64,000 nt of DNA from Actinoplanes sichuanensis (GCF_033097365.1 NZ_AP028461.1:1984001-2048000); one strand, 5' to 3'; positions 1 through 9,216 are shown, counted from the stretch's first letter. Made by a program: numbers and translations. Notes: generated by a model not told the origin, from the sequence alone.

Positions 1-1272
1 TTCGACGACGGTGAACGCCACCGACTTCTCGGCCGCCGTGTTCCCGGCGTTGTCCGAGGCCCGATAACGCACGGTGTGCGAACCCGAGGTCGAGATCCCG
101 ACCGCCTGGGTGTACGCCGTCCAGGCGCCGTCGTCGAGCCGGTATTCGATCGCCTTCACCCCGGACCCGCCGGTGTCACTGGCGGTGACGGTGACGGTGG
201 CGCTGCCGAGGTAGTCGCCCCCGGTGTCACGTTCCCCGGTCACCGTCGCCGTGACCTGCGGCGGCGTGGTGTCCTCGACCGGCGGCGCCACGACCGTGAA
301 GGCCGCCATCTGTTCGGCCGCGGTGTTACCGGCGTTGTCGGTGGCCCGGTAGTGCAGCATGTGCGCCCCGACCGAGCCGACCACGACCGGCGCGCTGTAG
401 ACGAGCCACGCGCCGCCGTCGAGCTGGTACTCGATCCGGGCCACCCCGGACCCGCCGGTGTCGGTCGCGGTCACCGTGGTGGTGGCCGTCCCCACATAGT
501 TCCCGGCGCTGTCGCGGGTGCCGGTGGTCTGCCCGGTCACCACCGGGGCCGTGGTGTCCTGCGGCTGGCCGGCGACCACCCGGAAGGCCACCGAGCCGGG
601 CTGCGAGGTGTTCCCGGCGTTGTCGGTCGCCCGGAACTGCACGGAGTAGTCGCCGATCGTGGTGATCGGGACCGGTGCGGCGTACGGCTGCCAGCTCGTG
701 TCGTTGATCTGGTATTCGACGCCGCGGACGCCGGAGCCGGCATCGCTCGCGGTGACGGTGACGGTCGCCGACCCGACGTAGGCGCCCTGGCTGTCCCGGT
801 TGCCGGAGACCTGTGCGGTGACCGTCGGCGCGGTGGTGTCGGGGTCGGGGTTTCCGGACGTGACGGTCAGTTCGCCGACCATCGTGCTGTGCCCGGGGAT
901 GGTGCAGAAGTACCGGTACTTCCCGGGTGTCAGGGTCACCGTCGCCGTGTGCCGGCCGTTGTTCGTGTCGAACGGGCTGGCCAGGATGTTGAGGTTGACG
1001 TCGTGGTTGTAGCCGTCGGTGCTGGTGTCGAAGGTCAGCGTGTGCGGCATGCCGGTGGTGTTGCCGGTGGCCGCGCTGTTCTCCCACACGATCGTGGTGG
1101 CTCCGGCGACCGCGGTGGTGGGCGCCGAACGGTAGGCGGTGATGTCGTCGCCCGCGGTCCAGGTGAGGGTCTGCGCCGCGGCCGCCGGTGGGGTGGCGCC
1201 CGCGAGTACCGCCAGCAACAGGGCGACGATCAGCGCCGCTCCCGCTTGCAGGCGTGGGATGGTTCGGTTCAC
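1..1272 (-). CDS. secreted cupredoxin with Ig-like repeats (3' end outside window)
   Basis: Starts at a GTG at 1272 with AGGAAG just upstream and reads to the window edge without a stop (424 codons seen). Residues 1-33 form a signal peptide ending in an Ala-rich cleavage region. Residues about 34-140 look like a plastocyanin/azurin fold with type-1 copper ligands His77, Cys123, His128 and Met131 (motif YFCTIPGHSTM). After this come three repeats of about 93 residues, each opening with DTTAPxVT and closing with RATDNAGNT, the Ig-like/OmpL47-type module of secreted actinobacterial proteins. Only 18 bp separate it from the upstream ThuA/dehydrogenase gene, so it is the third gene of the laccase operon. 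An extracellular electron-carrier or copper-delivery role beside the laccase is inference. Confidence 0.85.
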   Translation of the reverse strand, partial: MNRTIPRLQAGAALIVALLLAVLAGATPPAAAAQTLTWTAGDDITAYRSAPTTAVAGATTIVWENSAATGNTTGMPHTLTFDTSTDGYNHDVNLNILASPFDTNNGRHTATVTLTPGKYRYFCTIPGHSTMVGELTVTSGNPDPDTTAPTVTAQVSGNRDSQGAYVGSATVTVTASDAGSGVRGVEYQINDTSWQPYAAPVPITTIGDYSVQFRATDNAGNTSQPGSVAFRVVAGQPQDTTAPVVTGQTTGTRDSAGNYVGTATTTVTATDTGGSGVARIEYQLDGGAWLVYSAPVVVGSVGAHMLHYRATDNAGNTAAEQMAAFTVVAPPVEDTTPPQVTATVTGERDTGGDYLGSATVTVTASDTGGSGVKAIEYRLDDGAWTAYTQAVGISTSGSHTVRYRASDNAGNTAAEKSVAFTVVE

Positions 1273-1290
1273 GGCAACTTCCTGTCTGTT

Positions 1291-4200
1291 CTAGAGGGCG
1301 CGCACCCGGATGTTGCGGAACTCCATCAGGTCGGCGTCGCCGTGGTTCTGCAGCCCGATGTGCCCGCGCAGGAACTGCCGCAGGTCGGTGGCCGGATCAC
1401 CGGCCCGCGACGACTGCTTGCCGGGCGTGTTGTCGAACTCGTTGATGACCACGCCGTTGCGCAGGATCGTGTAGTGCTGCCCGACGACCCGTACCTCGTA
1501 GTCGTTCCACTGGTTCTTCGGGGTGACGCGGGCGTCGGCCAGGGTCACCGGGTCGAAGTTGTAGATCGATCCGGTCTTCTGCGGCTCACCGGTGTCACCG
1601 TCGTAGAGCTGGATCTCGTGGCCGCAGTAGATGGCCACCCAGGCTTGCGAGGTGCGGGCCGATCCGACCGTGCCGCAGCTGCCGGCCGGGCGGTCGGCGA
1701 GCGGGATCCGCGGATCCGGGAACCTGGTGAACACCCCGCTGTTGGCCCGGGTGGTTCCCGCGGCGACGTCCTTGAACTGCAGTTTCAGGGAGAAGTCGGC
1801 CAGTTCCCGGGTGTGCCAGAGCATGCCCAGCCCACCGGACGGGCGTAGCGATCCGTCGGGCCGGATGGCGAACTGGCCGCTCGGTGCCTGCTGCCAGCCG
1901 GCCAGCGAGGAGGCGGTGCCGTCGAACAGCGGCTCGTATCCGGTGTGACCCGGCCGGCCGATCGAGGTGGCAGCCGCCGCTCGGGTCAGCACACCGGCGT
2001 CCCGGCCGCCGACGTGGTCGCGGGCCACCGCGGTCACGTGCCGGACGAAACCGTCGTGGTCGGGCCAGGTGCTCTCGTCGTCGATCAGGTCGTTGACCGT
2101 GCAGCCGCCGCCGACCTGCTTGCTGGGCACCCCGGTGTCGGTGTCGGCCAGCCACACGTTGGTCCGGGTGTCCGGGACCGCGCAGCCCACGTCGACGGTG
2201 ACCTGGGTGGTGACCGTCTCGCCGTCGGCGTAGGTGACGGTGTGCCGGGCGGTGTAGGCGCCGATCTCGGTGTAGACGTGTCGCGGGTCGGCCAGCGTGG
2301 ACGAGGTTCCGTCGCCGAACTCCCAGCGGTGGCTCACCCCGCCGGACTTCGAGCCGGTGAAGGCGTACGTCAGCGGCTTGTTCTGGACCGCGACCGCGGT
2401 GGCCTGCGGTGCCGGGGTGGCCGCCCCGCCGGTGTAGGTCACCCGCAGCAGTTTCTGCGCCGCGTGCAGGCTGAAGAACCCGCCGCCGTAGTCGAGCAGG
2501 TAGAGCGCCCCGTCCGGGCCGAACTTGGCGTCCATCCAGCTCATCAGCCGGTTGTCGGCGTTGCCGCCGGGCAGGATGGCGCGCAGTGTCTCACCGAACA
2601 GCGGCGGCTTCTGCTGCGGCACCCCGGCCGGGTCGACGGTGATCGCGACCCGGTTGGCGGCGTTCGACTGGTCGCCGATGAACCACTTGTCGTCCCAGTA
2701 GACCGGCCACTTCACCGTGCTGTTCGGGTCGGTCAGGTCGTGGTGGTAGGTCGGGCCGGACATCACGGCCTGGCCGCCGCCGCGCAGGTACGGCTGGGTG
2801 TAGACGGCGTCGGCGTTGACGTAGTTGGGGACGCCGCTGCCGTCGGCGCGGGGCGGGAAGACCGGGCCGCCACCACCGGGCGCGTACCAGATCATGTTGT
2901 CCCGGGCCGGCGGGATGTCGACGAGGCCGGTGTTGCGCGGCGAGTTGTTCTTCAGGTTGTTGCAGTCGTACCAGCCGGTGAGCTGGGTGGCGTCGGTGGT
3001 GCTGCGGTCCCGGTACGGCTGCCGGTTGCCCATGCAGTACGGCCAGCCCTGGTTTCCGGCCGAGGTGATGATGGTGGCCGTCTCGTACTTGGCCGGACCC
3101 AGTTCCGGGTTCGGGTTGGTGGCGTCCGGGCCGACCCAGCCCGCGGTCAGCCAGTCGGTCTCCGGGTCGATCTGCAGGCGGGCGATGTTGCGCACGCCCA
3201 TCACGTAGATCTCCGGCCGGGTCTTGTCGGTGCCCGGCGGGAACAGGTTGCCCGGCGGGATCGTGTAGGTGCCGTCCGCCTCCGGGTGGATGCGGATGAT
3301 CTTCCCGGCCAGGTCGTTGGTGTTGCCCGAGGTGCGCCGGGCGTCCTGGAACGAGATGCCGGCGTACTCCTGGGTCCAGTTGTTGCCGGAGTAGCCCTGT
3401 GAGCCCTCGGACGAGTTGTTGTCGCCCGACCCGATGTAGAGGTTGCCGGCCTTGTCGAAGGCCATGCCACCACCGGCGTGGCAGCAGCTGTGGATCTGCA
3501 CCGGGAACTTGAGCAGGTCCTTGCGGGTGGCCTGGTCGATGGTCTGCGCCGCGTGGTCGTAGGTGAACCGGCTGACCGTCCGCTCGCCGACCCGTTTGGT
3601 GCGGTCGACCGAGTCGTGCGGCATCCAGTAGACGTAGAGCCAGCCGTTCTCGGCGAACTTCGGGTCCGGCACGATGCCGAGCAGGCCCTCCTCGTTCTTG
3701 ACCAGCTCGGTGCCGCTGCCCCGGTTGCCCATCACCGGCAACGTGGTCAGCAGTTTCACCTGCTTGGTACGCGGGTTCCAGGAGTGGATGGTGCCGCAGC
3801 CGAGGCCCACCTTCGGGTCGTCCCAGCTGACGACCGGGCCGGTCGGGCAGGCCGCCTTGCCGACGTAGAAGACGGTGCCGTCGGCGGCGATGGTCAGGCC
3901 GTGCGGCTCGCCGATCTGGTCCAGCTGCCCGGTCTGGTTGGCCGTGGTCAGCCGTTCGACCTTGTAGTTGGCGGCGATGGTGGCCTGGCAGTCGCCGCGC
4001 ACGATGCCGGAGGCCCATTTCAGGGCGCCGGTCAGGTGCTTACGGAAGGCGTCCTCGTCGTAGCTGCCCGCGGTGTGGCCCATGCCGGTGTAGAAGGACC
4101 GGCCGCCGTCGTAGTCACGGCACCAGGAGATCGGGTGGAACGGGCCGTTGGCGCTGGTCCCGGCGTTGTAGTGGCGTTCCTCGACCTGGGCCACGGTGTG

Positions 4201-5211
4201 CACGGTGCCGAGCGGGTTCGGGTCCCAGTTGTACCAGCGGTCGGACCTGGTGATGGTGCGCGGCAGGCCCGCGGTGGACGGGTGCCGGGTGTCCAGCACG
4301 TCGACGACCGCCTGGTTGACCGCCGGCGGTGGCGGGACCACGGCCTCGGCGGTGAACAGCCGCAGGTTCGCCAGCTGGATCAGCGGCTCCCCGCTGTTGG
4401 CGGTGACGTCCAGTTTGAAGAACCGGAAGTTCTGCGGCGCCGACAGGTCGAACCGGCGGGTCTGGAACCGGTCCGGGAAGCTCTGCCCGGTCCGTTTGTC
4501 GACCTCGGTCCAGCTCTGCCCGTCGGCCGAGGCCTGCAGGGTCCAGTCCTTCGGGTCCCGGCCGGGGAAGTCGTTGGCCGAGGTCAGCGCGTACCCGGTG
4601 ATCGCCTTCGCGGCGGCCAGCTCGTAGGTCACCCAGCCGGTCGCGGTGCGGACCAGCCATTTCGTCGCGTTGTCGGCGTCGGTCAGCTTCTCCTTGGTCT
4701 CGTTGGGCGGGTTCTCGCCGCTCGCGGTGACCCTGGTGACCGGTTCGGCGGCCGGGATGGAGCCGGCCGGGCGGGTGCCGATCAGGCCGGTGAACCAGGT
4801 CGAGTCCAGCTGGGCCTTGGCCGCGTCGGCGATGCCGACGAAACCACCACCCCCTCGGATGTACGACTGGAGCGCGCCCTCCTGATCGCGGGTGAGGTCG
4901 GCCCCGGCCGCCGACAGGAAGACCACCGCCCGGTGCGCGGCCAGCCCGGACGTGGTGAACACGGCCGGGTCGGTGGACTCGGTGACGGTCAGCCCGGCCG
5001 AGTCGGCGAGCGCGTCGATGGTGGCGGTGGCCTTGACGACCGGATCGTCCTGGCTGGTGGCCGCGCCGTGGAAGACCAGCACGGACTCCTTCGCGGGTGC
5101 CGCCGCCGGAGCGGGTGCCGCCACTGCTGAAATCGAGCCCGTGACGGCGACCAGGAGAGCGGCGGCAGTGGCCAGCGTCCTCCGTACCGGATGAATGGTT
5201 CTTGATCTCAT
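1291..5211 (-). CDS. secreted ThuA / F5-8C / PQQ-type sugar dehydrogenase / PKD / DUF1080 protein
   Basis: ATG at 5211 overlaps the laccase stop (ATGA), so the two are translationally coupled; length 1306 aa. An N-terminal signal peptide (about 1-38) is followed by a ThuA-like glutamine-amidotransferase-fold domain starting VLVFHGAA. A discoidin (F5/8 type C) domain (about 170-300) interrupts ThuA, whose C-terminal part resumes around VVDVLDTRHP to the GMGHT motif. Next is a six-bladed glucose/sorbosone dehydrogenase propeller (about 430-930; motifs HSCCHAGGG, GVRNIARLQ, LLDYGGG), a PKD domain (WEFGDGTSS), a linker and a C-terminal DUF1080/LamG-like domain typical of 3-keto-glycoside hydrolases. 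It probably acts outside the cell on carbohydrates. Substrate unknown. Confidence 0.88.
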   Translation of the reverse strand: MRSRTIHPVRRTLATAAALLVAVTGSISAVAAPAPAAAPAKESVLVFHGAATSQDDPVVKATATIDALADSAGLTVTESTDPAVFTTSGLAAHRAVVFLSAAGADLTRDQEGALQSYIRGGGGFVGIADAAKAQLDSTWFTGLIGTRPAGSIPAAEPVTRVTASGENPPNETKEKLTDADNATKWLVRTATGWVTYELAAAKAITGYALTSANDFPGRDPKDWTLQASADGQSWTEVDKRTGQSFPDRFQTRRFDLSAPQNFRFFKLDVTANSGEPLIQLANLRLFTAEAVVPPPPAVNQAVVDVLDTRHPSTAGLPRTITRSDRWYNWDPNPLGTVHTVAQVEERHYNAGTSANGPFHPISWCRDYDGGRSFYTGMGHTAGSYDEDAFRKHLTGALKWASGIVRGDCQATIAANYKVERLTTANQTGQLDQIGEPHGLTIAADGTVFYVGKAACPTGPVVSWDDPKVGLGCGTIHSWNPRTKQVKLLTTLPVMGNRGSGTELVKNEEGLLGIVPDPKFAENGWLYVYWMPHDSVDRTKRVGERTVSRFTYDHAAQTIDQATRKDLLKFPVQIHSCCHAGGGMAFDKAGNLYIGSGDNNSSEGSQGYSGNNWTQEYAGISFQDARRTSGNTNDLAGKIIRIHPEADGTYTIPPGNLFPPGTDKTRPEIYVMGVRNIARLQIDPETDWLTAGWVGPDATNPNPELGPAKYETATIITSAGNQGWPYCMGNRQPYRDRSTTDATQLTGWYDCNNLKNNSPRNTGLVDIPPARDNMIWYAPGGGGPVFPPRADGSGVPNYVNADAVYTQPYLRGGGQAVMSGPTYHHDLTDPNSTVKWPVYWDDKWFIGDQSNAANRVAITVDPAGVPQQKPPLFGETLRAILPGGNADNRLMSWMDAKFGPDGALYLLDYGGGFFSLHAAQKLLRVTYTGGAATPAPQATAVAVQNKPLTYAFTGSKSGGVSHRWEFGDGTSSTLADPRHVYTEIGAYTARHTVTYADGETVTTQVTVDVGCAVPDTRTNVWLADTDTGVPSKQVGGGCTVNDLIDDESTWPDHDGFVRHVTAVARDHVGGRDAGVLTRAAAATSIGRPGHTGYEPLFDGTASSLAGWQQAPSGQFAIRPDGSLRPSGGLGMLWHTRELADFSLKLQFKDVAAGTTRANSGVFTRFPDPRIPLADRPAGSCGTVGSARTSQAWVAIYCGHEIQLYDGDTGEPQKTGSIYNFDPVTLADARVTPKNQWNDYEVRVVGQHYTILRNGVVINEFDNTPGKQSSRAGDPATDLRQFLRGHIGLQNHGDADLMEFRNIRVRAL

Positions 5212-6212
5212 GCGCCGTGCCCCCCATGATCGTCGGTGCGTTGCGACGTGGTGGTGTGTGCGTGGCCCTGGAACCGGTGGATCGCCTCCTCGGCGCCGGG
5301 CGGCATGCTGCCGTCGGCGTTGCGGACCAGGAAGATCCCGGACATCCCGCCGTCCGAGTGGTTCTGCACGTGGCAGTGGTACATCCAGGCGCCGGGGCCG
5401 ACGCCCTCGCCGGCGATCACCTGGAAACCGAACGAGCTGCCCGGGTTGAGGTCCTTGTTGTCGATCGTCGGGCTGGGGTCGCCGACGCTCTCCAACATGC
5501 CGGTGCGGTTGTCGACCCAGCGGTGCGCGTGCAGGTGGAAGGTGTGGAACAGGTTGCCGTGGCCGATGGCGACCCACTCGACGCGCTGACCCAGGTTCGC
5601 TTCGAAGATCGGCGTGTTCGGGGCGGCCTTGTTGTTGATCGTCATGTCGTGGAAGACCACGGTGAACTGCTTGTCCGGCAGGATGTCGCCGCGCCGCCGC
5701 ACGATCAGTCCGCCGTAGAGGCCCTTGGCGACACCGCCGGTGCCGTGGTCGGTGCCCATCGCGTGGTCGTGGTAGTGCCAGTAGCCGGCACTGCCCGGCA
5801 TGAACCGCCGGCCGGCCGCCGCGAACATCTCCCGCGACCGCCACACGTAGGTGCGGATCTCACCCGGATCGTTGTACGACTCGTGCAGCGGGCTGCCGTC
5901 CGAGGTGGTGCTGTAGTCGACGCCGTGCGCGTGGATGGACAGCCGCTGGTTGGTGGTGTTGACCAGCGTGATCTCGAGGGTGTCGCCCTCGTACATCTCG
6001 AGCAGCGGGCCGGGCACGGTGGCCTGTCCCGGCGCCAACCCGTATCCGAAGAGCCCGCCCGGTAAGGCCTCGGCCCAGATGGTGATCCGCCTGGTCGCCC
6101 CCGCGTTCGCCGCGCTGCCGGTCAGTGCCACGGCCGCCCCGATGGCGGGCACGGCGAGACCGACGGCGCCGGTGGCGAGCAGGGAACGACGGGAGAGGGC
6201 GGCGTCGTCCAT
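5208..6212 (-). CDS. two-domain (small) laccase, TAT-exported multicopper oxidase
   Basis: ATG at 6212 is preceded by GGAAGGAGA; 334 aa. The N-terminus carries a twin-arginine signal (SRRSLLATG, residues 7-15) and a hydrophobic stretch to about residue 37. All copper motifs are present: HAHG (94-97), HYHDH (146-150), HTFHLH (223-228) and the C-terminal HCH...H....M motif (His279, Cys280, His281, His285, Met290). Length and motif spacing match the Streptomyces SLAC type (about 340 aa), which works as a trimer with trinuclear copper sites between subunits. First gene of an operon with the ThuA/dehydrogenase and the cupredoxin. It should oxidise phenolic or metal substrates outside the cell using O2. 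Confidence 0.92.
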   Translation of the reverse strand: MDDAALSRRSLLATGAVGLAVPAIGAAVALTGSAANAGATRRITIWAEALPGGLFGYGLAPGQATVPGPLLEMYEGDTLEITLVNTTNQRLSIHAHGVDYSTTSDGSPLHESYNDPGEIRTYVWRSREMFAAAGRRFMPGSAGYWHYHDHAMGTDHGTGGVAKGLYGGLIVRRRGDILPDKQFTVVFHDMTINNKAAPNTPIFEANLGQRVEWVAIGHGNLFHTFHLHAHRWVDNRTGMLESVGDPSPTIDNKDLNPGSSFGFQVIAGEGVGPGAWMYHCHVQNHSDGGMSGIFLVRNADGSMPPGAEEAIHRFQGHAHTTTSQRTDDHGGHGA

Positions 6213-6651
6213 GCGTCTCCTTCCACTCGTGAGACGGCAGCGCGACATCACGGAGTGTCGCGGGAGGTCGTCCCACCGGACACGCCGTCGATAGGGAAGG
6301 GTGATGTCGAGGTGTCGCTCAGGAAATCCATAACTTTCGCTGGATGGCATCAAGCTATGCGCCGTATCGACGAAAGTAAAGGTCCCTAAGCGATAAGTGC
6401 ACCGGTTCGTTGCCGGAGTCTTCGCACTTCAGGGGGCATCGACGGGGTCGGCGCGCCGTCGAGCGGTGTTCGATCGGTGAGCGCGATGTTTGTTTCGATG
6501 ACGTTGCGTCAATGCAAGATCAGGCTTTATGTCATCCGCGATGATCGATCGGTCGCGGCCTCGCCTGCGGTTCGTCCTCATGGGAGCGATACCATCGAAT
6601 ATGACCCTGAGTGATCGCCTCGCGTGTGATCGGCGGTCGGCGAACATGAAA

Positions 6652-6689
6652 AGGTCCCGCGGCCGCCCCCCTCGGCTTCCGCGGGACCT
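6652..6689. terminator. hairpin with 11-bp perfect stem
   Basis: The arms aggtcccgcgg (6652-6662) and ccgcgggacct (6679-6689) are perfect reverse complements around a 16-nt loop. There is no U-tract on either side, so it could be a terminator or a regulatory hairpin. It lies in the non-coding region ahead of the XRE gene. Confidence 0.45.
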
Positions 6690-6851
6690 AGTCGGTGTTG
6701 TTGCCGCAACGCCCGACTTCAGGGTTCTTCAATGAAGTTCAGGTTAGGCGCCTGTAGTTGGATGAAGCAAGGTGGCGACCGGGGTTCACTCACGTTCCAC
6801 CACGCTCTTCCGCATTGAGCGCAGAGTTTCCAGTTACCTACTGGTCGTAGA

Positions 6852-6863
6852 GGAAGCGCTTCC
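6852..6863. promoter_or_regulatory. 12-bp perfect palindrome, candidate operator
   Basis: GGAAGCGCTTCC is a perfect palindrome lying 44 bp upstream of the ATG at 6908. The position suits an operator for the regulator encoded directly downstream (autoregulation) or for a LacI-type protein. Which protein binds is unknown. Confidence 0.4.
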
Positions 6864-6907
6864 CCTAGGCTTTGCGGATTGTCTGAAGTTCAGTGAAGGA
6901 TTCACTC

Positions 6908-8020
6908 ATGCAGCCGGGAGTGCCCGAAAGCGCGCGCCTCGCTCGGCGTCTGCGCAGCTTGCGCACCGAGCACTGGCCGGACCTGAAGGTCACCCAGCAT
7001 CAGATCGCCGAGGCGCTCGGCGGGGAGAACGGTCCCCTGAGCCTGTCGCTGATCTCGTCCTGGGAGTCGCTCCGTAATCCCGCCCTGCCACCGGCGAGCC
7101 GGTTGGCCGGATATGCGATGTTCTTCGCCACCCGGCGATCGGTGGAGAGCAGCCCGGCCCGTCTGCTCAGCGAGCACGACCTGAGCGACGACGAACGGCA
7201 GGAGCGCGATCGGCTGCACTCCGAGCTGTTCGGCATGCGATTCGTCGACGGCGAGTCCACCGAGCCGGAGCCGGCCGGATCGACGCTGGCCGGCCTGGAC
7301 CCGGGCGTGGCCGGCAGCGGCACCTGGTTCTTCCCGGATCAACGGCCGATCGTCATCGTCAGCGGGAGCCTGCCGAAGCGGTTCCGGGAGCGGATGCCGT
7401 TCACCGACACCAAGGATCCCGACTACGTCCGGTCCTACAGCCTCGCCGACCTCGACGCGCTTCTCGAGGTGCACGGGCACATCCGGGCGGTGAACCCGGC
7501 TGCCGAGGTCCGCATCTGCCGCTCCGAGGAGATGGAGGAGGACGACTTCACCTCCCACCTCGTACTGATCGGCGGCGTCGACTGGAACGCGGTGAACCGC
7601 GACATCGCCCGGCGCCTCGACCTGCCGGTCCGGCAGCGGGACCGGCCGCACGACGAGGACGCCGGTTGTTTCTCGGCCGGGGCGGGACAGATCTTCGAGC
7701 CGCTGCTCGATCCATCGAACGGGATGCTGCTGGAGGACGTCGCGCACTTCTTCCGTGGGAAAAGCCCGTACAACTCTCGACGAACAGTGACATTGTGTAA
7801 TGGCATGTATGGGCGCGGAACGTACGGTGCGGTCCGCGCGTTGACCGATGCGAAGTTCCGGGATCGAAACGAGAATTTCATCCGGCAACGCTTCCCGGAC
7901 GTCTCCGCGTTCAGCATCCTGATGCGGGTCCGGATCAACCCGAACGGAACCGTGGTGACGCCCGATTGGACTCAGGATGATGAGCGGCTGCACGAGTGGC
8001 CGTCCGTGATCGAGGCATGA
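6908..8020 (+). CDS. XRE-type HTH protein with unknown C-terminal sensor-like domain
   Basis: The ATG at 6908 has GAAGGA 7 bp upstream and is preferred over a GTG at 6893; 370 aa. Residues about 8-75 read as a helix-turn-helix (LARRLRSL...VTQHQIAEAL...SLISSWE). The remaining ~240 residues form a conserved-looking alpha/beta domain (PIVIVSGSLP, HLVLIGGVDWNAVNRDI, TLCNGMYGRGTYGAVRAL) that I cannot assign to a family; Gly-rich turns after beta-strands suggest a nucleotide- or small-ligand-binding fold. Its stop overlaps the start of the glycosyltransferase (ATGA), so the two are translated together. Role in regulation or signalling is inference. Confidence 0.8.
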   Translation: MQPGVPESARLARRLRSLRTEHWPDLKVTQHQIAEALGGENGPLSLSLISSWESLRNPALPPASRLAGYAMFFATRRSVESSPARLLSEHDLSDDERQERDRLHSELFGMRFVDGESTEPEPAGSTLAGLDPGVAGSGTWFFPDQRPIVIVSGSLPKRFRERMPFTDTKDPDYVRSYSLADLDALLEVHGHIRAVNPAAEVRICRSEEMEEDDFTSHLVLIGGVDWNAVNRDIARRLDLPVRQRDRPHDEDAGCFSAGAGQIFEPLLDPSNGMLLEDVAHFFRGKSPYNSRRTVTLCNGMYGRGTYGAVRALTDAKFRDRNENFIRQRFPDVSAFSILMRVRINPNGTVVTPDWTQDDERLHEWPSVIEA

Positions 8021-9216
8021 GCGGGGTCGGTCACCATAATTCCCACCGCGGCCTGATCCAGGAGCCCGGGCCGGTCGACCGCCGGGCACCCGTCGACGCG
8101 ATCATCGTCCCCAGCGGCCGGCCGGAGTTCGCGCTCGTCGAGGCGGGACGCCTGGCCGCGCTGCTGGACGCCACGCTGCTGGTGCTCTCCAGCGGATACT
8201 CCCGGGCCCGTGCGGTACCGGACCGGCTGGCTCGGCTGTCGACCCTTCAGGTGGTCGCGGTCGACTTCCCGGCGGCCGGGGTGCGGGACATGCCGGTGCT
8301 GGAGACGTCGACCGTGCTCGGCCGCTCGCATCTGCAACGCAAGGCCGACACGAGCGCCAAACGCAATCTCGGGCTGGCGCTGGCCCGGATGTCCGGGTGG
8401 CGCAATGTGGTCTTCCTCGACGACGACATCGTCGTGCCGGACGCGGCCGACCTGGAACGTGCGGTCGCGCTGCTCGACGTCCACGACGGGGTCGGCCTGC
8501 GGCTGGGCGGCTTCCCGGACAACTCGGTGGTCTGCCACGCCAACCGGGAGACCGGCGAGCTGCAGGACACCTTCGTCGGCGGGGGCGCGCTGGCGGTGCC
8601 CGCCGACCGGATCGACTCGTTCTTCCCGGAGATCTACAACGAGGACTGGTTCTTCCTGCTCGGTGACACCGCCCTGCGGCCGGTCAGCCAGGTCGGGCAC
8701 GCGTTGCAGCGCTCCTACGATCCGTTCTCCGACCCGGACCGGGCACGGGGTGAGGAGTTCGGTGACGTGCTGGCCGAGGGGATCTTCGCCCGGCTCGACC
8801 AGCACCTGCCGATCGCCGCGGAGACCGGCTACTGGAGTGACTTCCTCAGGGCGCGGCTCGGGCTGATCGAGCGGATCGCGAAGCGGATCGATCCGGCCAC
8901 ACCGAAGGGTGTCGCGATGCTCCGGGCCCTGGACGCGGCGAAGGGCCGGCTGCGGTCGATCCGGCCGGTCGATTGTGTCCGTTACATCGAGGCCTGGCAG
9001 AACGACCGCAAGACCTGGCGCGACTTCATCGGTGACCTCGCCCCGAACGTCGGGCTCGACGCGGCGGTGGGCGCCTTCGACCTGTCGAGCTTCACGTCTG
9101 CTCCTCGGGGTCGGCGCCGGTCAAAGCCGGAGCGAACAGCGCCACGGCCAGCACTAGCGGCAACAGTGCCGTTATCGCCGTCTCCAGTCCGGCGAAGTGT
9201 GCCAGTCGTCCGATGA
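8017..9216 (+). CDS. family-2-like glycosyltransferase
   Basis: The ATG at 8017 overlaps the preceding stop; 399 aa. It has a GT-A-type pattern: KRNLGLALA (about 115-123) followed by the metal/nucleotide-sugar motif FLDDDIVV (Asp135-Asp137), then FVGGGALAVP and YNEDWFFLL, typical of acceptor-side motifs. No transmembrane segment or signal peptide is seen, so it is probably cytoplasmic. The last ~41 codons are Arg/Pro/Ala-rich and overlap the 3' end of the convergent MFS gene by 125 bp, so the true C-terminus may be closer to 9100. Donor and acceptor unknown. The coupling to an XRE-type regulator is noteworthy. Confidence 0.82.
   Translation: MSGVGHHNSHRGLIQEPGPVDRRAPVDAIIVPSGRPEFALVEAGRLAALLDATLLVLSSGYSRARAVPDRLARLSTLQVVAVDFPAAGVRDMPVLETSTVLGRSHLQRKADTSAKRNLGLALARMSGWRNVVFLDDDIVVPDAADLERAVALLDVHDGVGLRLGGFPDNSVVCHANRETGELQDTFVGGGALAVPADRIDSFFPEIYNEDWFFLLGDTALRPVSQVGHALQRSYDPFSDPDRARGEEFGDVLAEGIFARLDQHLPIAAETGYWSDFLRARLGLIERIAKRIDPATPKGVAMLRALDAAKGRLRSIRPVDCVRYIEAWQNDRKTWRDFIGDLAPNVGLDAAVGAFDLSSFTSAPRGRRRSKPERTAPRPALAATVPLSPSPVRRSVPVVR

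Larger units (their letters stand above)
6213..6907. other. long intergenic region between divergent laccase operon and XRE gene
   Basis: About 695 bp of lower GC without a convincing gene. It must hold the promoters of the laccase operon (minus) and of the XRE/glycosyltransferase pair (plus). Two structured elements stand out: an 11-bp inverted repeat at 6652-6689 and a 12-bp palindrome at 6852-6863. Short ORFs here (for example 6529-6735 on the plus strand) have Arg-rich, uninformative translations and no ribosome-binding site, so I do not call them genes. Confidence 0.6.

Noticed and set aside
1..1272. Plus-strand frame 76-1848 as a gene
   Set aside because: It crosses two minus-strand genes and has an Arg/Gly/Asp-rich shadow composition.
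6529..6735. Small 68-residue ORF in the intergenic region
   Set aside because: Arg-rich, no ribosome-binding site, and it covers the inverted repeat at 6652-6689.
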